A DNA stretch of 64,000 nucleotides from Kingdonia uniflora (GCA_014058105.1 JACGCM010002840.1:248001-312000), one strand, 5' to 3'. Counted from the first letter of the stretch, positions 1-12,432 are shown. Made by a program: numbers and translations. The notes: generated by a model from the sequence alone, not told the origin.

Positions 1-116
1 TTAATATAGTAGGTTCGCATTCTGAAACTACCCCTATTGAAGGTTCTGCAAGTCTTCCCATACCTATTGAAGGTCCTGTAATTCTTCCCCCAACTGAAAG
101 ACAACTTTCTAATCGG

Positions 117-400
117 TCTATTGCACAACGTGCCAGAAGAGAGCGTGAACGGCAACAAAGACAAACAGTAACAAATCACCAATGATATCTTCACAACCTC
201 CTCATATCATTCCAGAAGAGTCGTCCACTTTACTACCTAATTCTATTGCACAACGTGCCAGAAGAGAACGTGAGCGGCAACAAAGACAAACAGTGACAAA
301 TCACCAGTTCTTAGATCCTATGGTATCTTTACAACCTCCTCATATCATTCCAGAAGAGTCGTCCACTTTACTACCTGATTGTGTCACTATTTTAGAAGAA
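117..400 (+). repeat. Two-copy tandem duplication in the Helitron N-terminal coding region
   Basis: A block starting TCTATTGCACAACG at 117 recurs at 242 with few changes, so the period is about 125 bp, and the second copy has a small insertion. Translated, both copies give an arginine/glutamine-rich peptide (RARRERERQQRQ) followed by a proline-rich stretch (QPPHIIPEESSTLLP). It reads as an internal duplication near the start of the Helitron protein. Its function is unknown. Confidence 0.75.
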
Positions 401-591
401 CAACATTGTACGATGCGTTCGCCCAACATACCTTATCCAATTATGCGCACCGCGTCTAATTTTCCTTCAAGTACATTTGAAATTAGAGAGTCTTCGTCAA
501 CTCGGCCAAACGTGTAAGTGATTATTCAATTACTTATTTCTAAGATTTTAATATAAACAACGATACTAATTAATCTTAATTTTTCAAATGT

Positions 592-2709
592 AGAGTTTAT
601 CATGACGTAGAAGCCGTCTATTATAATCCAATCGAAAGTGATGATGAATGTAACATTGATAACGAAGGTAACGATAACGTTAATGGAGTGGATGAAGGTA
701 ATATTAACAGTAATGACGAGGTTGTGCAATTAGGACATCATTTTCTTGGCCAAATTGACGTTGTATGCACGCATTGCTCTGCACTTCATTAGAAGGACGA
801 GCAACTATCAAATTCTTCAATCATCAACCCATTATTTGGTCAATGCTGCCTACAAGGTAAAATTAAGATCCCAATTCTCGACGCATTGCCCAATAAATTT
901 CAAGAATTATAAGATGGTAATGGCCCGCATTCAAGGTCATTTAGAAGGTATATGCAAGAATATAATGCAGCTAACGCATTTACGAGTCTTGGGATTCATA
1001 TGGATGATCGAGTACCTCATGGGCGAGGTCCATCTTCTTTTGTTATCTACAGAGAGTTACACATCGAATAGGAGCATTGGTTCCAAATGAGGAACAAGAA
1101 GCTTCTTATGCACAATTATACATCTACAGCCCTGGTGTATCTCTTACTACCCGTCATAAAAGGAACCCACGCCTAAATTGAGATGTGCTAAAAGTTATCC
1201 AAGACACATTGGTCTGAGGTATTAGAAGACGCTGTAGGCGATAATGAAAATTTCAATGTCCTAGTGTACCTTCATTACAGTGTTTCAACGGATCATCGTA
1301 GATACAATTTACCATCAACTGATGAGAATGCAATTATACTACTCGGAGATGGGTCAGAAATCAGTGGCGTCAGAGACGTTGTTGTGATCGCAAGGAAAAT
1401 CAGGGGTTGATGTAAATTAGTGAATATCATCCTGCATACCTTCTTATGCATTATGTTCTTCTTTATCCTACTGGACAACTTGGTTGGTCAGTCTACTTAA
1501 AGTATTGGAATACTGCAGGTGACGCATGGTATTCAACTAAAAAACTTTCACAATGGGAATACTATTGTTATCGCCTATTTCAACGTACAACAGAATATTC
1601 ACTAATCTTGCGAGGATTGAAATTATTCCAACAATTTATAGTAGACGCATGGGCCTCGACTGAGCAAAATTGATTAAGATATGACAGGTTAAACCAAAGC
1701 AATCTTTGGTCTGAATTATATGGTGGTTTGACAGATATTGTGACAGATGATTTGGATCCTAATCAAATTGGACAACGTGTTGTTTTACCCTCTTCACATA
1801 CTAGAAGTGCAAGGAGAATGTATGAAATTTACTAAGATTCGTTGGCGATCGCACGTTTTAATAATCATCCAGATATCTTTCTTACAATGACAGCTAATCC
1901 AAAATGGTCTGAGATTAACAATGCACTCCTACCTAACCAATCAGTCTATGATCGACCGGATTTAGTAGCCCGCGTGTTTGAGTTAAAGAAGAAAGCTTTG
2001 TTAAAGGAAGTTAAAAATCGTGTTTTTGGAACATGTGTTGCACATGTGTGGACAATTGAATTTTAAAAGCGTTGTTTACCACATATGCATGCATTATTCT
2101 TCCTAAGTCGTGAGGATAAAATACGAATAATATCACAGATTGATAATATCGTAAGTGCCAAAATTCCTGATGAAATGGAACACCCCGCTCTCTTTAGAAC
2201 CGTAATGAAATGTATGATTCATGGACCGTGCGGCCCTGTAAACATGAACTCCCCGTGTATGGATAGTGGCAAGTGCACAAAGCGATATCCTAGGCAGTAT
2301 GCAGAAGAAACAACCATGGGTCCAGATGGTTATCTTGTTTACAGACGACGACCAACACCTGATAAAACTTATATCGTTAAAGGGAAAATAGTTGATAACA
2401 GGGATGTTGTGCCACATAACCCTTACCTGTCTAAATTATTTGACATTGACATCATTGTCGAAATCTATGTAGGTCTTAAATGTGTAAAATATATTCACAA
2501 GTATATTTATAAGGGTCATGATCGAGCAACTATGGTCATCGCTTGGGATGAAATACAACAATATCTCGATTCTTGATATATTGGACCTCCAGAAGGAGCT
2601 TGGCGTCTTTTTAGTTTTAATCTTCACCATGAAAAACCAAGTGTCATACGACTTGCTTTACACTTACCTGGAATGCATCACGTTGTTTTCAGCACAAGCG
2701 AGACCATGA
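592..2709 (+). pseudogene. Helitron Rep protein: N-terminal zinc region and HUH/Y2 nickase, broken
   Basis: Rep is the nickase that starts rolling-circle transposition. Recognisable pieces are VVCTHCSALH near 760-790, the block NAFTSLGIHMDDR near 970-1010, HPAYLLMHYVLLYPTG near 1434-1480, DIFLTMTANPKWSEI near 1870-1915, and the HUH pair in PHMHALFFL with histidine codons at 2082-2084 and 2088-2090. VKYIHKYIYKGHD carries the two tyrosines four residues apart at 2490-2492 and 2502-2504. HUH and both tyrosines are thus kept, but stops at about 790, 1410, 1675, 1834, 2064 and 2574, plus frame changes, make it a pseudogene. The assignment is firm from family motifs; activity is excluded. Confidence 0.85.
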
Positions 2710-4925
2710 CATCTATTCCTGCTCGAGCTGCTAATGAAAAAACATCTTTAATTGCCTTTTTTGAATATTGTGCTAAAAATGTAGAAGCACAAGCATTTAC
2801 ATACAAAAAATTTCCCCAACATTATGTTTGGCATGGTACTGATGGTAGAAACATTTGGACAAAGAAAGTACATCAACATAAATTTTCTATTGGCCGAATA
2901 AATTATGCAAGCCCAAACTCTGGAGAGAGATACTACTTACGTTTGCTTCTAACTGTAGTGAAAGGTCCAACATCTTTTTAGAATTTGCGTACGCACAATG
3001 GCATTTTGCTTGACACATTCAAAGCTACACGTGCTGCCATAGGACTTCTGGAAGATGATAAAGAATGGGTTGATTGTTTAGAAGAAGCAGCCGCGATGAA
3101 AGCCGAATATCAACTAAGAAGATTGTTCAGTATTATTGTATCAGAATGTAATCCAATACAGCCAAAAGAGTTATGGAACAACTTCTGGGTAAACATTTGT
3201 GATGGCCTCGCTTACAAACTTCGTACCCAGTTTAACATTTAAAATCCGACCGAGGATCATGTCAAAGATTATGGTTTATATCTATTGGATGAATTGTTAT
3301 TCGAATCAGGTAAAACTCTACATGATTTTCCTCCAATGCCATTATCAGTTGGAAATTGGCGTTCCATAAATGGGAATAGACTCATAATGGAACAACGACA
3401 ATTCTAATATGACACACAATTTATACATGCTATGGCTAATATGAGTCGATTAAATAATGCTCAAGCGCAAGCTTATAATGCCGTTATAGATTCTGTGGCT
3501 AATAATACGGGCCGACTTTTCTTCTTAAATGGAGTAGCCAGTACTGGTAAAACATTTGTTTACAATACTATTGCTGCTACTTGCCGAAGGGAGGGGGATA
3601 TCGTTATTATGGTTGCTAGCTCAGGGATTGCATCATTACTTCTTGATAGAGGCTGAACTGCCCATTCAAGATTCAAAATCCCATTAATTGTGTTGGATAA
3701 CTCAAAGTGTGGATTTACAAAGCAATCTATTCATGCAGAGTTATTTAGAGAAACTAAACTTATTATATGGGATAAGGTACTGATGCGACATACACACTGT
3801 ATTAAGGTAGTTTAACGGACATTACGAGACATTCGTGATGATAGTCGACCATTTGGTTGAATTATAGTTGTCCTCAGAGGAAATTTTTGTCAAATACTGC
3901 CAGTTGTACCCAAAGATGCACGTGAAAAAATTGTTGCAGCATCGTTAAGACGATCATCCTTATGGAGACATGCACGTGTTCTGTCGTTAGTGGATAACAT
4001 GCGTTTGGATCATGCAAACCCTGATAATGCACAGTTCGCAGATTATTTAATGGAGGTAACTATTTTGCTAAATTATTTTCACAGTTCTTTCTAACGTATT
4101 CAATCAAAATGTTAACATCTTAATTCTACTTTGTTATTTCAACAATTATTAGATCGGAACCAGCCCCAAAAAAACAATTCAATTGTCTTCAACAATTTAA
4201 AATTGTGCAAGTGTTCAAGACCTAATACTCTCTATCTACTCAAACTTGAATATTTCTTGCGAAAGAGAGCAAGGTTTTCTAACAGAGAGAACAATCTTAT
4301 CTGCAAGAAACGACGATGTTAGCTCGATTAATGACGAGGCTTTAAGCCTTTTTCTGGGAGAATCAATAGTTTATTTGGCAGCATATAAAATTGAGGAAGA
4401 TGAATCTGCAGATCGTACATATAATGATCGTTACCCAAGTGAGTACCTGAATAGTCTCGACCCTCCGGGTTTGCCACCGTTCAAACTAAAATTGAAAGTT
4501 GGATGTCCGATAATGTTACTTAGAAATCTTGTGCCAAAAGATGGACTATGCAATGAAACTCGACTAATGGTAGTCCGATGTGCGACGCGCATAATTGAGG
4601 TAAAGATCTTGACTGGTGAGCATTCTGGAAATTTGGTCTTTATTCTAAGGATTTCTTTGACATCGTCAATAAGAGAAATGCCTTTTGAAATGACGCGGTG
4701 ACAGTTCCCTGTACGGGTAGCATATGCAATGACAATTAACAAATCACAAGGACAATCGGTCAAATATGTGGGGATAGATCTGTGAACATAAATTTTCTCT
4801 CATGGACAACTATATGTGGCATTGTCGAGATGTACTTCAGCAAATAGAATCACTAGACTATTACCTCTAAATGCTTCGCGTGGTACAACAAACATTGTTT
4901 ACCCTGAAGTCTTATTGTAATTGAA
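2710..4925 (+). pseudogene. Helitron PIF1-like helicase domain, broken
   Basis: This C-terminal half of the Helitron protein resembles PIF1 5'-to-3' DNA helicases, which unwind the displaced strand during transposition. Seen in order: the linker with VWHGTDGRNIWTKK near 2830; [15 protein letters not shown] near 3442; a Walker A-like loop GVASTGKTF at 3531-3557 (usual form GxxGTGKT); a degenerate motif II region near 3770; GNFCQILPVVPK near 3880-3915; [11 protein letters not shown] near 4498-4530; and the late motif AMTINKSQGQSV near 4725-4760, then [10 protein letters not shown] near 4810. In-frame stops occur at 3655, 3814, 3858 and elsewhere. A non-coding insert near 4055-4240 looks like an intron. 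It is clearly a pseudogene. Confidence 0.85.
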
Positions 4926-5590
4926 GTATGTATCTCTTACTTACTTTCGTAAATCTTATTTTTCCCATATCTTTTATGCTCCTAATTTATATATCTACTA
5001 CTTGCTATAGGATTTGCCAGATTTACTAGATTTGTTTCGAGTGGAGCAAAAATTAGCACAGTTGAGAGAAATGTTGAATATGGAACCGGTAATAAAATTT
5101 TACATAATTTATTACATAACAATTTTACCCTTCACAATATAATTTTTCAATGAATTTTTTTTAATATAAACAGATGTGGGTGGAGCTTTACCACAAGAAC
5201 TGTAAGCCTGACAGCTGTTTCAGATTAAACATTAGGACTTATTGTTTACTCAATTTTCAACCAGAATGGATCAAAGTGGTCTTCAAGATTTGATGTCTAA
5301 TCGAATAATGGAATAGGCTTAAATTTATTTTTATGTTTTATAATTTTCAATTGCGTTAAAACAAAATGCTTCTTTTCATTTAAGTGTTTAGACTAAGACG
5401 CATTGATAAGTAATTATTATTTCCCTTTATATATGATTTCATTTTTCATTTATTTTTACTAGGTTTAATTTAAATTTGTGTGTTTGTGTAATTTCAGTGT
5501 TACATAAGTAGCAAATCATCTGTGTCACTACTGCCTACCAGGTGTTTGATCAAAGTCTATTTTTTCTTCTTCTTCCACAATAAAGTCTGA
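4926..5590. other. AT-rich spacer between Helitron and Mutator-like element
   Basis: No gene is supported here. A short open stretch near 5025-5090 reads DLLDLFRVEQKLAQLREML and could be the last Helitron exon. I looked for a Helitron 3' terminus and for a Mutator-type terminal inverted repeat and could assign neither. Confidence 0.4.
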
Positions 5591-8384
5591 TAAAAAAATG
5601 AATGAACAAGTTGACGAGGAGAACCAATCACAGTAGGGAAGAGCAAAGAAGGGCACCTCCAATGCTAAAAATTATACCTTTCAGTGTACAAGTTTGGGAC
5701 TTCATAAAATGTTTGTAGCTCTGCCTGAAGAGGAGAAGGGTGCTCTTCGTGTCACCTGCTTTACACCCTTACTGCTGATTGATCAAATAACAACGATGTC
5801 GATGTTGGTTGTAGAAATATTTGATCGTCATCTTGGTGATATGAAGCTCTAATTTGGGGAGACGATAATTAAGATGAAGTCCATTCATGTTTGCCTAATT
5901 TTGGGGCTACGTGTCACGCCTATTACAAACGAGTTCTTATTTTTTGATCCTGAGCATATGACAAATTTCTGGATGAGGCGATTCCCCAAGAAGAAGAATA
6001 CATATGGGTTGAAGGAAATTTATGATGCTTTAAAACAGGCAAAATTGGAAGGACACAGGGTAAGGCTTTAATTTATCATTTGTGTTGTATTTTTTATTAT
6101 CGTCCGTCATTATATTTCTCACCCCTCCAATATTTGAATTGTATTTGCTATTTTAGGCTTATTATATTCTAAGGTTCTTATCATTACATTGTGTTATTTC
6201 ATTTTGCAGAAGATGTTCTTCGATTAAATTTGTTAAAATTTATATTATCCTTTCTCCTCTCGAATAAGGGGAGAAACGTTTAGGTGAAGTATATTGATCT
6301 GGTTGATGATCTACAGCGGTTCAGCATATTCCCCTAGGGTGAGCAAGTCTATAATTTCTTGTGGAGGCAAATAGTAGAGTTTGCCAAATATCAATCGGCC
6401 GTTGATAAAAAATCGGATAAAACTTTATCACTCCACGGATGTACCTGGGTGTTGATGATATGGACTTTCCTTTCTATTCCCAGCCTTAAGTTTCCAAGAA
6501 TTGAGAAATTCATATATTTGTTCCCTAAGCTACAGGGATCGAGGATGACATCCTTTAAGCGTCGCCAAATTATGACGTTTAAAATGTTTTTTCTAACCCC
6601 AATTTGCTGGTAATAATTATGAAGCTCTTTAAGACTGACATGCAACAAGATCTTGTACAAGAGGTCATGGTAATCTACCATTCTTTGTATGATCTTGATT
6701 CATTTTATTGCTTCTTTGTCATTTAATTTAGGTTTCCTATCATTTTTATCTGCTTAGTTTTGACATTTTGTATTCTCCTCTTGACATTTGATTGATTTTT
6801 TTTGTCATTTATTGTATGCCTATTATCATTGTTAGACTATTTTCTATCATTTCTAAGTTGCCCTTTGTCGTCGTCATCTATTTAAATATTTTAGAGACAT
6901 CAAATCGAAGCACCTGAAATTGATGTACCTGTAGTCGGTGCACCTGCAGTTGTTGTACCTACAATAGATAGCAGTTTTTCTGCCTCTAAGATCGGAGCTG
7001 TAGTGGTTAGGGTATGCTCTTAGTTGGAAGAGCATGGTAAAATGTTACTGAAGTTGGATGACCATGGCAAAATTTTGCATACTCATGGTAAAATGTTGGA
7101 ATGAATTTCAATGTCTACTGTGGGAGTCAGTACTCTATCACTTGGAGATACTCCACTCCTTGGGCAGTACCAGTTCTCTACTCCTGAGAAAACCACGAAA
7201 CACAAGCAAGAAGGAGGTAATGTGAAAGAAGATGGGAAAAAGAAGATGGCGGAGCCGAGAACAAAAAAAGGTAAGGGAGAATGCCAGAAGAACCTGATGT
7301 GCCCAACAAGAAGAAAAAGGTTGAAGGCCCAAAGAAAGAAGCTTTTACTGATGAACAATTTGATTTTGTCCCACTAATCCAATTGAAAGGCTTAATCCCC
7401 AAGATCCCCAAGAAGGGCTTGGCTAATAAAGTGCCAAGGAAGAGACGGGTATGATTCCCAAAACTTAAGAATATTCAATCAATTGCTAAAAATTTGCTTC
7501 AGCAAGTTGCGCCTGGAAAGATATTGGAGGTGGTAAATGCTTTAATGGTAGATGATGATGTTGAAGCTGGGAGGGAAGTAAATTTCAATGCGATATCATC
7601 TGAATATGGTGGTGATCTTCTAGAGGTATCATCCATTTGCTACTTCTTATCATTTATATAATTTTATTTGATATTTGTGTTTTACATATTGGCATTTACT
7701 CTATACAATTTGCCATTTCCTAAGATGTCTGTCATTTGTTCAAAATATTTAGCATTTGTGAGGTTGTCTTTGTCATTCTCTTTTCCAAAACTTTCATTTA
7801 TTATGATGTCTTTGTTCATTTAATTTGTTATATGTGAAGTGGAAGAAGGGTGAAGAAAAAGATAATGATGATAAGAAAGATGTTGATGAGAAAGTTAAAT
7901 CTGAAGAAGAGGAAGTTTAAGAGGTATTTATTTATCTAACATTTGTTTTGAGCTATCTACCATATTTGTTGCTACCCTGTTATTTGTTCATTTAATTTTA
8001 CTATTCGTAGTATGTATATCCTATTTTATAGATAGAAGAACCAAAGAATGGTGATGAAAAAGTTGATGGTGATGAGAAAGTTTATGATGTTGCTGAAAAA
8101 GAGGATTCAGAATAACCAACTGTAGTGGTGTATTATACTAGAAGCAAAGATGTACAACATGACAATGAGGTATTTGCAGAACAAGAGGACTCATAACCTC
8201 AAGTTACCTAACTACAACTAATATTTGTTTGTATTGAGCTATCCATAATATTAACATCACCTATCCATATTTTTTTTTTTAATTTGTTTCTTCTTTTAAC
8301 CTTTGCTGTACAGACTATGGTGGTTGGAGAGGTAGCAAAAACTGATATAGTATTCTTCAACCAGGAGGAAGTTGTTGGTGAAGC

Positions 8385-8890
8385 TTATCAAGTAACTTAT
8401 CATTTGTTTGATGTTGACTTCTCATTTTCTTCTTTTGCTTTACCATATATTGTATCACTCTAATCATTTGTAGTATGTTTATTTACAGGCTAGTGCTGAC
8501 TAAACAACTACTATATCTGTCGAGGAATAGACTCTAGTGGTTGAAAAAACTGAAGATAAAGCTAGTTAGGTAACTTATTTGTTCTTTGCTGGTAACTTCT
8601 CATTTTCTTCTTTTATTTTCCCATATCTTGTATCACTCTTATCATTTGTAGTCTGTTTATTTACAGGCTAGTGCAGACCAAACAACTGCTGTATCTATCG
8701 AGGAATAGATTATAGTGGTTGCACAAACTGAAGTAGTAATATCCTAATAGGAAGAAGATGTTGGTGAAGTTAGTTAGGTAACTTATTATTTGGTTGTTAG
8801 TAACTTCTCATTTTCTTCTATTCATTTTCCCATATCTTGTATGACTCTTATCATTTGCAGTCTGTTTATTTATAGACTAAAGAGAGTAAA
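8385..8890 (+). repeat. Tandem exon-intron duplication in the Ulp1 gene
   Basis: A unit of intron (GTAACTTATTTG... TCATTTGTAGTCTGTTTATTTACAG) plus exon (GCTAGTGCTGAC..., ending before the next GTAACTTA) occurs twice in full, with a third intron copy ending near 8878. The exons start near 8490 and 8667 and read ASAD-TT-ISVEE and ASADQTTAVSIEE, each with a stop after VEE/IEE. The period is about 180-190 bp. It is an in-gene segmental duplication of an acidic spacer exon. Confidence 0.7.
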
Positions 8891-9454
8891 TAGGAGGTAG
8901 AACAGAATAAAGAGGAGGTGTTTGAAGGTAAAGATGATGATTATGGAAATTCATAGAATAAACCATACCCTGAGCAAGTGATAAAACAAATGGCTGTTGA
9001 CCAGACCAAACAAAGAAGAGGTAGTACTTTTTAACCAAGCAACTGTTTATTACTCATTCTCATGTAATAAAGAGATTTATATTTCTTTTTCTTATTTTGA
9101 CATATCCGTTTCAGCTTATTTTAATAGAGTCAAAAGTAGATGTCATCTTAAAGAAGAGGCATGCACTAACTGAGGAAGAAAATAATGAAAGAGCCTTCAA
9201 AATGGCTTGCTGAATGAACCAATTGCATGCTCACCTTGACAAACTTCTTCCAGGAGAGTTATTCAAATCTTTTATTCAAATACCCATCTCCCAAGATGAG
9301 AAAAGCCAGGTGGACCAAGTCTGGTCACTGAGGAAAGATGAATTATCTCTTGAAGCTAAGAAGGGCAATATGAGTACCTATATGATGATAGGTGAAGAAA
9401 CTGTTTGCCTTAACGCTCTCTACACCCTATATCCAAATCAATGGTTGGACAATG

Positions 9455-9636
9455 AGGTATTTATATAATTTATTTATTTTTCTCTGTCATTTGTACAAGA
9501 GTCTCTACCATTTGTTTTTATATTGTCTGTCATTTATTCGTTTGCACTTTATCATTAGTTTTGCCTTTGTTGTTATTTATAATATTGAACATTATCATTT
9601 TAGTTATATAATTTGTCATTTTCTTTTTCTGTTCAG
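9455..9636 (+). other. Intron in the Ulp1 domain loaded with TCATTTGT motifs
   Basis: Donor GAG|GTATTT and acceptor CTGTTCAG|GTC. Its removal joins DNE to VIDVY exactly as in other Ulp1 proteases, so the boundaries are well supported. Inside are at least five variants of TTTGTCATTTGT (for example near 9485, 9508, 9528, 9618), all in the sense direction of the gene. Confidence 0.75.
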
Positions 9637-10439
9637 GTCATTGATGTGTACATTAAAGCCCTGATTCAATATTTTGATATACAACATCGTGCCCGTCTAG
9701 ATAACGAAAGGATTGTACTGGCAGATATCTTTGTATGTCAATATATTAGCAGGGCTTTCAATGTATGGACTCCTAATATGTCCTCTCCAGATGTATGAAC
9801 TGAAAAAGAAATCAATTTGGGAACAAATTACATCTATGCAATGGGATTGTACATTTTCTAATTGTATCCATCGAGGAGATTTAAAAGTGGTCAATTAGAA
9901 ATTAATGCTCATTCCCTAGAATAGCAATGACAGCCACTGGGTCCTTTGTGTTGTATCCTTTAAAGCAAGAAAAATATGCATCTACAATTCAATGGTAGAT
10001 TCAAAAATTACAAATGTACGGAAGAAGAAGAATTTATCTCCTAAACACCAGCTTATTGAAGATCAGATATCAACGATCCTCCCGAAATGTTGATATGAAA
10101 AGATTTTTCTGATAGTAGTAGGCCACCTAGTGGTTCAGAGGTGAAAGATTATGGTCTAAACTGCAAATGGACAACTCGTTTTGGAAAATATCCAATACAG
10201 CCAAATGGTAATAACTGCGGGGTTTATATGCTTGTCTTTATGGAAAAATCTCCTAAGGGGAGTAAAATTTATAGATCTGATAGACGGTAATGAATGACGT
10301 TGCACAGTTGCTTATGATATATTGAGGCTGGGAGTTCAGCTGGAGGAGATTTGATTTTGAAACTTTAACATCCATTTTAATATATGTATAATTTCTATAA
10401 TTTTGTAAAGTTATTCGAAGTTATAAACAAGTAATATCA

Positions 10440-10815
10440 TTTATTTATAAAATCTTTCTCATTTGCTATATCTTCTTTGTCATTCGTATGTTACATATTT
10501 GTTAGAGTGGCTAGTCTGTATAGTTAGATTATTATTGATTTTTTATTTCTTATGTATTATTTGGCATTTGTAATAAGAGATTTGTCATTTATTATCCATT
10601 ATATATCATTCGTTATATATAATTTGGCATTTGTTATGGAAGATTTGTCATTTGCTATTTATGATATATCATTCGTTATATATGATTTGGCATTTGTAAT
10701 AAGAGATTTATCATTTGTTATCCATAATATATCATTCGTTATATATAATTTGGCATTTGTGATAAGAGATTTATCCTTTGTTATCTTAAAAACAATCATT
10801 CGTTATATATTATTT
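10440..10815 (+). repeat. 18-bp minisatellite of the TCATTTGTTAT family, plus orientation
   Basis: About 20 tandem, imperfect copies of a unit near GATTTGGCATTTGTTAT or GATTTGTCATTTGTTAT. As the unit is 18 bp it stays open in one frame and would encode a repeated hexapeptide of the form (D/N)L(A/S)FVI at 10552-10824. No start context, domain or neighbour supports translation, so I treat it as a repeat, not a gene. Confidence 0.85.
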
Positions 10816-10849
10816 ATTTTGTAGATAAACATTATTGATGTAAGTGAAT

Positions 10850-11985
10850 AGTCGATTTGGTTATTAGAATATTTGTATTGTGTTTGTATGATAGTAGTCT
10901 TCATTTGAACTAAAAAAAAAGGTATTAATAATTTGTCATTTATTAGCCATGGTTTTCATTTGTTAACTATCTATGGTCTATTTGGTTATTTGAACATTTG
11001 TATTGTGTTTGTATAATAGTAGTCTTCATTTGAACTCAAAAAAATTAGGTATCAATAATTTGTCATTTGTTGGCCTATATTTGTCATTTGTTAGCCATGA
11101 TTTGTTATTTATTAAGCATTTATGGTCTATTTGGTTCTTTGAACATTTGTACTGTGTTTATATGATAGTAGTCTTCATTTGAACTCAAAAAATTAAGTAT
11201 CAATAATTTATCATTTGTTGGCCTATATTTGTCATTTGTTAGCCATGATTTATCATTTGTTAACCATCTATGATCTATTTGGTTCTTTGAACATTTGTAT
11301 TGTGTTTGTATGATAGTAGTCTTCATTTGAACTCAAAAAAATTAGGTATCAATAATTTGTCATTTGTTGGCCTATATTTGTCATTTGTTAGCTATGATTT
11401 GTCATTTATTAACTATCTATGGTCTATTTAGTTCTTTAAGTATTTGTATTGTGTTTGTATGATAGTAGTCTTCATTTGAACTCAAAAAAATTAAGTATCA
11501 ATAATTTGTCATTTGTTGGCCTATATTTGTCATTTGTTAGCCATGATTTGTCATTTATTAACCATTTATGGTCTATTTGGTTCTCTGAATATTTGTATTG
11601 TGTTTGTATGATAATAGTCTTCATTTGAACTCAAAAAATTAAGTATCAATAATTTGTCATTTGTTGGTCTATATTTGTCATTTGTTAGCCATGATTTATC
11701 ATTTGCTAACCATCTATGGTCTATTTGGTTCTTTGAACATTTATATTGTGTTTGTATGATAACAGTCTTCATTTGAACTCAAAAAAATTAGGTATCAATA
11801 ATTTGTCATTTGTTGGCCTATATTTGTCATTTGTTAACCATGATTTGTCATTTGTTAACCATCTATAGTTTATTTGGTTCTTTGAATATTTGTATTGTGT
11901 TTATATGATAGTAGTCTTCATTTGAACTCACAAAATTAGGTATCAATAATTTATCATTTGTTGGCCTATATTTGTCATTTGTTTA
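10850..11985 (+). repeat. Tandem array, unit about 148 bp, about eight copies
   Basis: The anchor TAGTCTTCATTTGAACTC recurs near 10889, 11021, 11168, 11317, 11466, 11614, 11763 and 11911. Spacing is about 132 bp once, then 147-149 bp. Each unit contains three TTTGTCATTTGT-type motifs, a GTCTATTTGGTTCTTTGAAC segment and the anchor. The array lies just beyond the 3' end of the Ulp1 gene, in the spacer between the convergent genes. Confidence 0.9.
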
Positions 11986-12235
11986 AAGAACTTAATAGAC
12001 CATAGATAATTAACAAATGACAAATCATGGCTAACAAATAACAAATAATGGTAAACAAATGATAAATTATTGATACCTAAATTTTTTGAGTTCAAATGAA
12101 GACTACTATCATACAAACATAATACAAATGTTCAAAGAAACGAATAGACCATAGATGGTTAACAAATGATAAATTATTGGTAACAAATGACAAATATATG
12201 CCAACAAATTATAAATTATTGATAACTAATTTCTT
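11985..12235 (-). repeat. Inverted copy of the 148-bp unit, making a palindromic junction
   Basis: At about 11983-11990 the array stops and the same unit continues as its reverse complement for about 1.6 units: the anchor reads GAGTTCAAATGAAGACTA at 12088-12105 and the motifs become ACAAATGACAAAT. The last plus-oriented unit and the flipped unit can pair as a large hairpin. Confidence 0.85.
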
Positions 12236-12432
12236 GCCAAATTTTTATGTGAGAGAGAGAAGATTTTTATTAAAAATTGGGACCCACAATGTTCTTTTAT
12301 TAGAGAGAAAAAAGAATAGGAGAGAAGAAGTATTTGTAGGGGAGCCACAAAAGTAGTATGATCATACCACTCTCCAAGTAGGGTTTTTTTGCATAATTAT
12401 GTGAAAAGTGTAATATATTAGAGATGCTCTTA
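12236..12432. mobile_element. Possible MITE-like insertion in the repeat spacer
   Basis: A 200-bp block differs from the repeats on either side. It contains GGGACCCACAATG near 12280 and ends AGAGATGCTCTTAC, a kind of end seen in plant miniature elements (reverse GTAAGAGCATCTCT). I could not define a matching inverted end or target duplication. Confidence 0.3.

Larger units (their letters stand above)
1..4920 (+). mobile_element. Decayed Helitron, 5' end outside the window
   Basis: Degenerate autonomous Helitron. Reading left to right there is the Helitron-like N-terminal region, a rolling-circle Rep domain and a PIF1-like helicase, the standard order of plant Helitron proteins. The frame is broken by many stops and frameshifts, so it cannot make a full product. 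The terminal TC dinucleotide lies outside the window. I could not fix a 3' hairpin followed by CTRR, so the right edge is only where helicase homology stops. The unassigned stretch 4925-5560 may hold the Helitron tail. Confidence 0.85.
5598..10340 (+). pseudogene. Ulp1-like (C48) cysteine protease gene of the Mutator-like element, multi-exon, broken
   Basis: Homolog of Ulp1/SENP SUMO-deconjugating proteases; the role in transposition is unknown. The ATG at 5598 opens MNEQVDEEN. An N-terminal region follows, typical of plant element-borne Ulp1 proteins (LGLRVTPITNEFLFF near 5900; LHGCTWVLMIW near 6431), then a lysine/glutamate-rich middle. The protease part begins near 9214. Splicing the intron 9455-9636 (GAG|GTATTT to CTGTTCAG) creates the family signature WLDNEVIDVY. 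The catalytic His lies in NSNDSHWVL (about 9920-9946), the Asp position reads Asn (IYNSM, about 9985) and the Cys lies in NGNNCGVYML (about 10204-10233). Stops (for example just before NSNDSHW, and in the N-terminal part) and the Asp-to-Asn change argue that it is dead. Confidence 0.75.

Noticed and set aside
4926..5590. Helitron 3' terminus
   Set aside because: No hairpin followed by CTRR could be assigned with confidence.
10552..10824. 90-codon hydrophobic ORF resembling a membrane protein
   Set aside because: It is a direct translation of an 18-bp repeat; the mirrored block on the other strand gives the same peptide. No domain or start context.
11120..11772. Two similar 68-codon minus-strand ORFs (11326-11120, 11772-11566)
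   Set aside because: They are copies of the 148-bp tandem unit read backwards; similarity comes from the repeat.
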